Assembly: GCA_009599575.1 (NCBI GenBank)
Contig: VWND01000086.1
Coordinates: forward strand, 168,003 to 232,002
DNA: 64,000 bases
Reading direction: 5' to 3'
Origin: Blumeriella jaapii
Lineage: Eukaryota > Ascomycota > Leotiomycetes > Helotiales > Drepanopezizaceae
A program made the position numbers and the translations under genes. Of the stretch, positions 24,301 through 34,706 are shown piece after piece (position 1 is the first letter of the stretch; every line of letters starts with the position of its first letter). The notes beneath the pieces were generated by a model, which saw nothing but the letters and a program-made list of their open reading frames with translations, had not been told where the DNA came from and ran no database searches.

Positions 24301-27300
24301 TGCTCCAAAGCTACTCTGAGCTGGACACCCATACCCAACCGTCAAGCGAATCCTCGCCGCCTACCCCGACTGCGAGACCCAACTCATCAACGCCCAGGAT
24401 GTTCAGCACTTCCTCCTTCTGTGCCAGCGTCGTGGCCAAAAGCCGACCACTTTCGTGCCTTCTCTTGACGAGAACTTCGAATTCTACTTCAAGAAGGATT
24501 CGCTGTGGCAATCCGAGGATCTCGAGGCTGTCATCGATCAGGACGTCGGCCGAACCTGCATTCTTCAAGGCCCCACGGCCGTCAAGTACTCCAAGGTGGT
24601 GGATGAGCCCATTCAAGAAATCCTGGACGGCATTCATCACAACCACATCAAGGGTCTCACCGAGGAGATCTATGGTGGCAAAGAGTCGTCCATTCCGGTC
24701 ACGGAGTATTTTGGCGGGAAGCTGATCGAAGCCGAGGTAGAAGTCGATGTGGAAGGACTCACCATCTCACAGGACATCCACAAGACCACGTACCGCATTT
24801 CGTCCACCGCTGGCGCTTCCCTCCCATCTCTGGAGTCATGGATGACCCTGCTCGCGGGTAACAAGCGGTCGTGGCGTTATGCTCTCTTCTCATCCGAGGC
24901 TTTCGTTCAGGGCAAGAAGTTCCAGACGAACCCCATGAAGAGGATTTTCGCTCCAGTCCGTGGTCTCTTCGTCGAGATCCTTAACCCCAATGAGCCTTCA
25001 AAGACAGTCATCACTGTGAAGGAGCAGCCAAGACCGAATCACTACGTTGAAGTCATCAATGTCACATTCACTGGCAAGAACGAGATTCTGGTCAACATGA
25101 TCAAGGATACAACAGCTGTTGGCAAACCGGTGGCCCTGCCTCTCAAGTTCACCTACCACCCCGAGGCCGGTTACGCCCCAATTCGGGAGGTTATGGAGGG
25201 TCGAAATGATCGCATCAAGGAGTTCTACTGGCGTGCGTGGTTCGGTACAGAAGCACTTGATCTCGATGCGCCAGTCACGGGCAACTTCAACGGCGGCAAG
25301 GCCAAGATTACCAGCGAAGCGATCAACGACTTCGTGCACGCTGTTGGCAACAAGGGTGAGGCATTTGTTGACCGCCCTGGAAAGGAAGTCCTTGCTCCTA
25401 TGGACTTTGCCATTGTTGTAGGCTGGAAGGCGATCACGAAGCCAATCTTCCCCAGAACGATTGATGGCGACCTTCTCAAGCTTGTCCACCTGTCCAACGG
25501 CTTTCGCATGTTCCCTGGCGTTGAGCCGTTGAAGAAAGATGACGAGGTGGAGACCACGGCACGCATCAACGCCGTCCTGAACCAGGCGTCTGGGAAGATG
25601 GTGGAGGTTACTGGTACCATCACCCGTGATGGCAAAGCCGTTATGGAGGTCACATCTCAGTTCTTGTACCGGGGCGCCTACACCGATTTCGAAAACACCT
25701 TCCAACGCAAGACGGAAACTCCCATGCAAATCCATCTGGCCACCAGCAAGGATGTTGCCGTTCTCCGATCAAAGGAGTGGTTCAACCTTGACGAGCCAGA
25801 CCACGAGCTGCTGGGCCAGACGTTGACCTTCCGCCTCCAAAGTCTGATCCGATTCAAAAACGAGACTGTGTACAGCAGCGTCGAGACCAGAGGCCAAGTT
25901 CTTTTGGAGTTACCAACCAAGGAACTTATCCAGGTCGCCAGTGTCGAGTACGCCGCCGGTGTCTCCCACGGCAACCCGGTCATCGACTACCTGGAGAGAC
26001 ACGGCTCCTCCATCGAGCAACCAGTCAACTTTGAGAACCCAATTCCGCTCAGCGGCAAGACTCCTCTTCTCCTCAGAGCACCGGCGTCTAACGAGACCTA
26101 TGCTCGCGTATCTGGCGACTACAATCCTATTCACGTTTCCCGTGTTTTTTCGAGCTACGCAAATCTGCCAGGCACCATTACGCACGGCATGTACTCCAGT
26201 GCTGCTGTGCGAAGTCTTGTCGAGACCTGGGCTGCCGAGAACAATGTTGGACGTGTCCGAAGTTTCCACGCTTCCCTTACCGGTATGGTTCTCCCCAACG
26301 ATGATATCGAAGTCCGACTTCAGCACGTTGGCATGGTTGCTGGTCGCAAGATCATCAAAGTCGAAGCTAGTAACAAGGAGACGGAGGACAAGGTCTTGCT
26401 GGGCGAGGCAGAAGTCGAGCAGCCAGTGACCGCTTACGTCTTCACTGGGCAGGGTTCGCAAGAACAAGGGATGGGTATGGAGCTATATGCCAGTAGCCCT
26501 GTTGCTAAGGAGGTCTGGGACAGAGCTGACAAGCATTTCTTGGACAACTATGGTGAGCAATCACGGATCATGAAACCAAGACTTTTGGCTTACACTATAC
26601 AGGCTTTGCCATCACCAATATCGTCAAGAACAACCCCAAGGAGCTTACGATCTACTTCGGTGGACCCCGTGGTAAGGCTATTCGCCAGAACTACATGGCG
26701 ATGACTTTCGAAACTGTCGCTGCCGATGGATCTACCAAATCCGAGAAGATCTTCAAGGAGATTGACGAGAACACCACCTCCTACACCTACAGATCACCCA
26801 CTGGGCTTCTTTCTGCTACTCAATTCACGCAACCTGCCTTGACGCTCATGGAAAAGGCAAGCTTTGAGGACATGCGTTCCAAGGGTCTTGTCCAACGGGA
26901 TAGCAGTTCGCTGGTCACTCTCTCGGAGAGTACTCTGCCTTGGCTGCCCTGGCTGATGTAATGCCTATCGAGAGCCTGGTATCCGTGGTCTTCTACCGAG
27001 GTCTGACGATGCAAGTCGCTGTCGAGCGCGACGAGACGGGCCGATCCAACTACTCCATGTGCGCCGTCAACCCCAGCCGAATCTCAAAGACGTTCAACGA
27101 GCAAGCTCTCCAATACGTAGTCGAGAACATCGCCGAGGAGACCGGATGGCTGCTGGAAATCGTCAACTACAACACCGCCAACCTGCAATACGTCTGCGCT
27201 GGTGATCTCCGTGCCCTCGACACGCTGACCGGCGTCACGAACTACCTCAAGGCACAGAAGATCGACATCCAACAGCTGATGCAAACCCTCTCCCTGGAGG

Positions 27301-27701
27301 ACGTCAAGGCCCACCTCGTCGAGATCATCCAAGGGTGCGCTCAACAAACCGAGGAGAAGCCCAAGCCTCTCGACCTGCAACGAGGCTTCGCCACCATTCC
27401 ACTCAAGGGCATCGATGTGCCGTTCCACTCCACCTTCTTGCGTTCTGGCGTCAAGCCCTTCCGTTCCTTCCTCCTCAAGAAGATCAACCGGACGACCATC
27501 GATCCCAGCAAGCTGATCGGCAAATACATCCCCAACGTCACTGCTCGGCCCTTCGCGCTTACCAAGGAGTACTTTGAAGATGTCTACAGATTGACGAACA
27601 GCCCCAAGATTGGGGCGATCCTGGCCAACTGGGACAAGTACGACGAGCCACACACCAATGGAGTGAACGGGACCAGCGGGACTACCGTGAACGGCGCATG
27701 A
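21366..27701 (+). CDS. FAS1: fatty acid synthase subunit beta (interrupted by two apparent single-base deletions)
   Basis: Start chosen at 21366 ([11 protein letters not shown]), the conserved fungal FAS-beta N-terminus, although the frame is open further upstream. One intron, 26553-26602 (GTGAGC...ATACAG). Allowing one missing base at each of two points, the length is 2095 residues as expected. Domains in order: acetyltransferase (TGHSQG, Ser285), enoylreductase ([12 protein letters not shown] and [13 protein letters not shown]-binding barrel), dehydratase with hotdog folds (YNPIHVS, THGMYSS), and malonyl/palmitoyl transferase (YVFTGQGSQ and GHSLGEY, Ser about 1836). The frame breaks at about 24325, after LLQSYSELD, and at about 26905, just before GHSLGEY; homology continues uninterrupted in the next frame on each side. 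Because FAS is essential and its alpha partner is intact, assembly error is the favoured explanation over a pseudogene. The gene is divergent from FAS alpha. Confidence 0.95.
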
Positions 27702-28144
27702 GGCAGATGGATGGTAATGTGTACATAGATCGATGCGTGCTTGGCGTTTGGGCAAACTTGCGATTGTAGAGGTGCGAAGTTATGGGAAACTGCGGTTTTT
27801 TCGTGGTGTTCCACGTTGATGTATTCACTTAGTCCATAGTCTTGGAGCTGTAGATTTCCAACACGACGTATAACCACCGAAGAGTTTTCGAGGCGAGTCG
27901 GCTGACTTTGTGAATGTGCCTCAACCATTTGGCCTGTGCCGGAACGCACGTTTCTCCGGGTGCCGAGGGCGTCGGTTTCTGCTTGTGACGGCGCTCCAGT
28001 TTCGGATACAACACAGCTTGACACACCGACCAAAGAGCCCACGCCGCCCTCCTTTTCCCCTTCACCCCGACACCACGCGGCACCACGCAACACCACGCAA
28101 CCTCCTTTCAAAGCCCGACTCGCAAGGCACCCAAACCCGCAAGT
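27702..28144. other. short intergenic region, FAS beta 3' flank and YKT6 promoter
   Basis: About 440 bases between two genes in the same direction. No repeat or extra gene. The last ~100 bases contain ACACCACGCAACACC-type short repeats just before the YKT6 start. Confidence 0.45.
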
Positions 28145-29247
28145 ATGAAGCTCCACTACATCGGTGTAAGTTTCTCGCGCTCAACCCCGAACCTGAGGAG
28201 AACTGGGCTGGTGCGAGGGGCAGGGGCGACGGCGAGGGGGAGCGGGGAGGTTACTTGGGAACCGGGGAAGATGAGAAGCGCTGCTTGCTGACCGCTGACT
28301 GTGTGCGCAACAGATCATCAAGAATGAGGCGAAGCCGAGCCACGAGCTCTGCGCCGAGAAGGACCTGAGTGCTTATTCGCGCTTTACGAAGAACAAGTGA
28401 GTGAGGCCGTCTCCCTGATCGAGGACCATGTCGAAGGAGTGGTGTTGGGCGGAAGACGATCCGGAGTCGCAGGGCCGACATGGGAGGGCGGCCAGAGAGG
28501 CAAGAAGAGCGTGCAAGGCTGATGATACACGAATGGGTAGCTATGGCGAGTTCATGACGCTGTTCAGCAAGACGGTCGCGGAGAGGACGAAGCCGGGACA
28601 ACGGCAAGATGTCGAGGAACAAGGTACATCCATTTTCTTCCTCCGCCCCAAACCCTCCTCGCCATTCGAGAGAGGTCATCTCGGATCGAATCGATGTACT
28701 AGCGAATGCCTACTCACGCCCTCCCCCCCACAGACTACACCTTCCACGCCTACGGCCGCACGGAGGGCATCTGCGGCATCATCATCTCGGACCACTCGTA
28801 CCCGGGGCTCGTGGCGCACCAGCTGCTCTCGAAGGTGGTCGACGAGTTCCTGGCGCAGCACCCGCGCACCTCGTGGGCAAACGGCACGCCGAACCTGCCC
28901 TTCCCCGAGCTGAAGGAGTACATCGTCAAGTACCAGGACCCGGCGCAGGCAGACAGCATCATGAAGATCCAGAAGGAGCTCGACGAGACCAAGATCGTGC
29001 TGCACAAGACCATCGAGAGCGTGCTGCAGCGCGGCGAGAAGATCGACGACTTGGTCTCCAAGAGTGACACCTTGAGTGCGCAGAGCAAGATGTTTTACAG
29101 TGAGTTGCGAGCCTGCCAGCCTTCTCTGCACTCCCCCTCCCCCTCTCCTCTTCCCTGGGCATGGAGCAACTCCAGAGAGGACGGGTGTGACTGACAGTAT
29201 GAGCAGCACAAGCAAAGAAGCAAAACTCTTGTTGTATGATCATGTGA
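28145..29247 (+). CDS. YKT6: synaptobrevin-like R-SNARE Ykt6
   Basis: Exons 28145-28165, 28314-28396, 28541-28623, 28734-29099 and 29207-29247; all donors are GT and acceptors AG, and the phases close for 197 residues, the usual Ykt6 length. The N-terminal longin domain begins MKLHYIG and contains [15 protein letters not shown] and [11 protein letters not shown]. The R-SNARE coiled coil runs from about residue 137 ([27 protein letters not shown]). The C-terminus CCMIM is the paired cysteine CAAX-type lipidation signal (farnesylation plus palmitoylation) that replaces a membrane anchor in Ykt6. The protein acts in Golgi, endosome-vacuole and autophagosome fusion. The first exon is only 21 coding bases. 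Confidence 0.97.
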
Positions 29248-30786
<1,539 letters not shown>

Positions 30787-31899
30787 CTAGCAGCACCTCC
30801 GCCGCCGCTCGACCACGAGCTCCTCTCCTGCGCCCCCGTTCCCCTGGTCGCCGCCCGTGTTGACGCTCTCCACTGGCACGCCGAACCAACTCCGGCGGTC
30901 CCGGCCCACCCTGAAGCTGCCCCCAGGCCGCAGGCCGTCAAAGTAGCCGCCCTCGCTGCCCATGCCCTCGAAGCCCGGCATCATGCCCGGCGTGGCCGTC
31001 GTCACGGCGCTCAGCAGGCTCTCCTGCAGGATGCGGTTCTGCTCGACCAGCTTGCGCGTGACGACGCGGAATACCTCCTCGACGCCCTCGCCCGACTCGG
31101 CCGAGACCTCGTGGCAGCAGTCCCAGCCAACTTCCTGGCCCCAGAAGCCAGACGAGCGTTTGCTGCTCGGGCTGCGCGCGCCGTCTAAGAAGCCGCCCCC
31201 GCTCCGCCCCCGTGGGCGTACCCCAGCCCCCCCCTATACGCACTGCTGCCTCCGCCGGTGAGCATGCCGCCTGGCGTGGCGGTCGGCGGCGGCGTCGACG
31301 ATTGGCCCGGCGCGAGGTTCTCGGCGATGTAGGCGATGCAGCGCTCGAAGGGGACCTGGCGGAGCGAGGGGTCGCGGGCCACCATGTCGGATTTGGTGCC
31401 GACGACGTGGATGATGATGTCCGGAGGGAGGTTGCGCCGGAGCTCCGTCAACCAGATGCCCATCTCGGTGAAGGAGGCGAGGGAGGTTATGCTGTAGCAG
31501 AGGATGCAGGCGTTGGCACCGCGGTAGTAGAGGCGGGAGATAGATCTGCGTGGGGAGAGCGTCAGACAAACTGGTACGGATGGGAGCGAGTACACATCCA
31601 TCCACTCACCTGAATCTTTCCTGGCCCGCCGTATCCCAGATTTGCAACCTCACCACGGTGTCGCTCTCGTCATCCACGACGCGCTTGGTGAGAAAGCTGG
31701 CGCCGACCGTGCTGCTCAACACCGGCTGGAATTTGTTCTTGACATATCTGCTTCGCCATCAGCCTCTCCCCTCCATTCCGCTCACGGTTCCTCTGCCACA
31801 GTCCGTCCCGGGCAGCCACACGCACCTGTGCACCAGACTCGTCTTCCCCACGCCCTGCGATCCCAACACCACGATCTTCGCCTCGAGGGACTGCGCCAT
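30787..31899 (-). CDS. Rab-family small GTPase with Gly/Ser/Pro-rich insert
   Basis: Minus-strand exons 31899-31826, 31747-31610, 31545-31244 and 31184-30787; the phases close for 303 residues, longer than the usual ~200-230. G-motifs: GSQGVGKT (P-loop, about 13-20), TVGASF (switch I), WDTAGQERF (switch II), TKSD (about 121-124) and SAE (about 200). The C-terminus RRRRCC is the double-cysteine geranylgeranylation signal. Switch and LYYRGA sequences place it near the Rab5/Rab21/Ypt10 group; the exact orthologue is not resolved. Between TKSD and SAE there are about 75 residues, with a Pro/Gly/Ser-rich stretch. A 59-base intron (31185-31243, GTGCGT...TTCTTAG) falls inside this insert and removes an apparent frame break near a run of eight Gs. 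Likely role: vesicle or endosomal trafficking. Confidence 0.9.
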
Positions 31900-32963
31900 G
31901 CTGGTTTCGTTCGTCGGGATCGCTCGCGAGACTCTTCTCTGGACGGTGTCCGCGGCGTGTGCAACGACGAACCGCGCGACGGGGAGGATGTCCTCGGTCT
32001 CTCGCCTCGTCTGGCAGCAAGCGTCTTGCGATGCGCAAGGATCGCTCGTCGAGGAATCCGTGTCGCGCGGGGAAAAAGCAATGCGATCTGCACCCTCTTC
32101 TGCTTCTTCAGAGGCTCGGAGACTCGAGGCGTGAGAAATGTCTCATAGCGCGCGTCGCATGATATGATTTGGTGCAGGGTGCGTCGTCCAGCGGGCCTGT
32201 TTTGGCCTGTTTTCTGCTCGTGGGCTGTTCCGTGAGAGGGGAGGCCTCGATGCTCCGGGCTCAGTTGGAGGGCAGGGAGATGCAGAGGGTGTGTCTGAGG
32301 GCCGAGATGGTGAAGGTCAACCAGCAGCAGCAAAACAGCAGCAGCAGCAGCAAGAAAGAGGTTGTACGCGGACAGAGCGAAAATCCAGATTGCCAATGAC
32401 GGGTGTTGTGGTGCTCGGAGCGGCGGCGAGGCTGAGATGAGATGACGGTGCGGTACGGTACAGAACTGGAGGGACGGTGCCGAGGCGCTTGCGTGATGTT
32501 GCCGTCACGTGTGTAACGTGTAACGTGACCCATCGAGACGGTCAGCGGAGAGAAGCTGCCGACGCCGACGCCGGCGCCGGTGAGACGGAGATGCGCAAGA
32601 CGATGAAGATGATACGCGAGGACGGTCCCGGGGTCGCCTCAATCGTGACCGCAGTGGCTTGAGGGTCTTGTGGGTGCGTTGGAAACGGGGAACCAATCGC
32701 TTGGATTCAGATTTACATAGATATATACACATCTCTATAGATAATACTCGACACACATGTCGAGCGAGAGACAAACTCGCACATCGAGGGGATCCGTCAC
32801 GGATGCGTGTGTCTCGTAGATGATCCGGCCTTGTTCGGTTCGCGTACCGGATCCAGTATGGACCACACCGTCGGCCCTGACCGAACCGAGCATTTGTTTA
32901 CATCGTCCCACGCATCGACAGCTTTGCCTACCGCGTTGCCGACAGCTTCGCCTACCGCTTTGC
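31900..32963. other. intergenic region between Rab gene and Cyb2-like gene
   Basis: Contains the Rab promoter (minus-strand gene) and the Cyb2-like 3' flank. There are AGCAGC repeats near 32325-32352 and a 12-base tandem repeat at 32917-32976 (separate entry). Open frames here lack recognisable similarity or splice support. Confidence 0.45.
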
Positions 32964-32976
32964 CTACAGCTTTGCC
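32917..32976. repeat. 12-base tandem repeat overlapping the Cyb2-like stop codon
   Basis: Five head-to-tail units of consensus TACAGCTTTGCC/GACAGCTTCGCC (units at 32917, 32929, 32941, 32953, 32965). On the minus strand the array begins within the last codons of the Cyb2-like gene and runs through and beyond its stop. Confidence 0.9.
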
Positions 32977-34706
32977 TTCATCTCCGGACTGAGCAACGGG
33001 TCGTAAACAGACAGCCCCTGGGAACGGGTTAGCAAAGGCGATGCGAGCGAGGAGAGCACAGCCGGCGACGTACCAGAGTGTCGGACGGCACACTCGCAGT
33101 ATGCAAGCTCAGTCCCCTCGTGTCCACCAGGGTCGGGTTCAGCTGGTCCACGCTCGAGCATCCAATCAGCCTCATGTTCATCTCCATCTCGTCCTCAGCA
33201 ACTGCATCGCGCGATCCACGCCCGGCTGCCCGTAGGCGCTCATCGCATACAGGAACGGGCGACCGATGCCAACACCTTTCGCACCCAGACACAGCGCCTT
33301 GATGATGTCCGTGGCGCGCCGGACCCCGCCGTCGATGTAGATCTCGATGCGGTTCTCCCAGCCACGCTCGCGGAGCACCGGCATGACTTCCGCGAGAACT
33401 TCGATCCCGGAGCGCGCGAAATCGAGCTGGCGACCCCCGTGGTTGGAGAGCACGACCCCTTGCACGCCAGACTCGATGGCGCGGATCACGTCCTCGACAC
33501 GCTGGACCCCCTTCAGGATGATGGGCATCGTGGTGATGGACTTGAACCACGGGAGATCCTTCCAGCTCAGCGCCGGGTCGATGAAACTCGAGATGGCCCG
33601 CGCCGCGCCCTGGGACTTGTCCGTCTGGTCCCCGGACTGGACGTTGGATCCCGTATCGTCGAATTTCACTCGCATGTCCTTCTCGCGGCGTCCCAGTTGC
33701 GGCGCGTCGACCGTGATGAACAGGCCCTGGCAGCCACGCTTCTCGGCGTGCTGCACGATCTTCTTGGTGATGTCGCGGTTCTTGTTCACGTACAGTTGCA
33801 TCCATTGGACTTGGTCCCCCTCGGCGGCGTCCATGATCTCGTCGAAGGAGCAGGAGGCGAGGGTGGGAATCATCTGGACCACATGGTGCTTCTTCGCGGC
33901 TCTGGTGAGCACGACCTCTCCCTCTGGGTGGCCGAGCTTGCCGAGGGCTGTGGCCGTCACGTAGAACGGAATGTCGACTTTGGTACCGAGCATGGTAGTC
34001 GTGAAGTCGACCTTCTCCACGTCGACGAGGATGCGGGGTCGGAACCAAATCTTGTGGAAGGCGCTGTGGTTTTCTCTCATGGTCTGTCGGTGTTAGCTTC
34101 ATGGCACAGATGTCGGCGGAAGAAGACGTGCAATCTCATCGTCGGCACCGCTGGAATAGTACGCCCAGGCCGTCTTCTTCATGATGCCCCGCGCCACGGC
34201 CTCGAAATCCATCAAGTTGTAGCATTGTTCCAGGATCGGCATGCGCTGGATGCGATCCTGTCTGTCCAGCTCTTCCGGGCTCACTTCCTTCTCTTCCTTC
34301 TCCACGGTGCCCATGTCCACGGGCCCCAGATGCTTCGACTTGTCCAGGTACTTGTCGAGCGTGTCGGGCGGGTGGATCGGTTCATACTCTTCGGTGGCGT
34401 CTTTGCCCTGTCCTCGGGATCAGCTCTGAATGTGCCAGAACTTGTGCGCCCACCCACCGCATATTTGAGGATAATCTTGGGTCCCCCAGGATGTTCTGCA
34501 GACTCGTGTTAGTCGGATGGCGCTGCTTGGCCGGGGGGGCACTGGCGACGTACCGGGTAAAAAGTCCGTCACGTCGTATGCTTTGCCCTGCGTGGAAATC
34601 AGCAATCGTCCATGCCGATGGTCCCAGGCGGTCTATATACATGTACGATGACCCAGCACGACTCTTTCGAGTTGTGCGTTGCGATCTCTGCGCCGGTGAG
34701 AGGCAT
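32964..34706 (-). CDS. flavocytochrome b2-like L-lactate/2-hydroxyacid dehydrogenase (one apparent base deletion)
   Basis: Minus-strand exons 34706-34641, 34587-34554, 34495-34458, 34407-34132, 34083-33074 and 33017-32964, giving 492 residues if one missing base near 33193 is allowed. The N-terminal cytochrome b5 domain starts MPLTGAEIATHNS and contains the haem-ligand loop EHPGG, built across introns. The FMN-dependent alpha-hydroxyacid dehydrogenase domain follows: RENHSAFHKIW, MPIILKG, catalytic His in LSNHGGRQ, and IDGGVRRATD with GIGRPFLY. The reaction is L-lactate (or another 2-hydroxyacid) to the 2-oxoacid with electrons passed to haem/cytochrome c. Intron 4 (34084-34131) is GC-AG, with a CTAAC branch site. 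The frame breaks after AMQLL, and homology resumes at DEMEMNMRLIG. Unlike yeast Cyb2, there is no mitochondrial presequence before the b5 domain. Confidence 0.92.

Noticed and set aside
13623..27701. FAS pair as part of a secondary-metabolite (aflatoxin/sterigmatocystin-type) cluster
   Set aside because: Both subunits have the conserved primary-FAS N-termini and full domain sets, and neighbours are a SNARE and housekeeping genes with no polyketide synthase, transporter or cluster regulator nearby.
31185..31243. Apparent frameshift in the Rab gene near a run of eight Gs
   Set aside because: A 59-base intron with GTGCGT donor and TTCTTAG acceptor closes the frame exactly, so no sequencing error needs to be assumed.
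33029..34102. 357-codon minus-strand frame in the Cyb2-like locus
   Set aside because: It is an off-frame shadow of the dehydrogenase except for its last part, which is the true frame after the one-base break.
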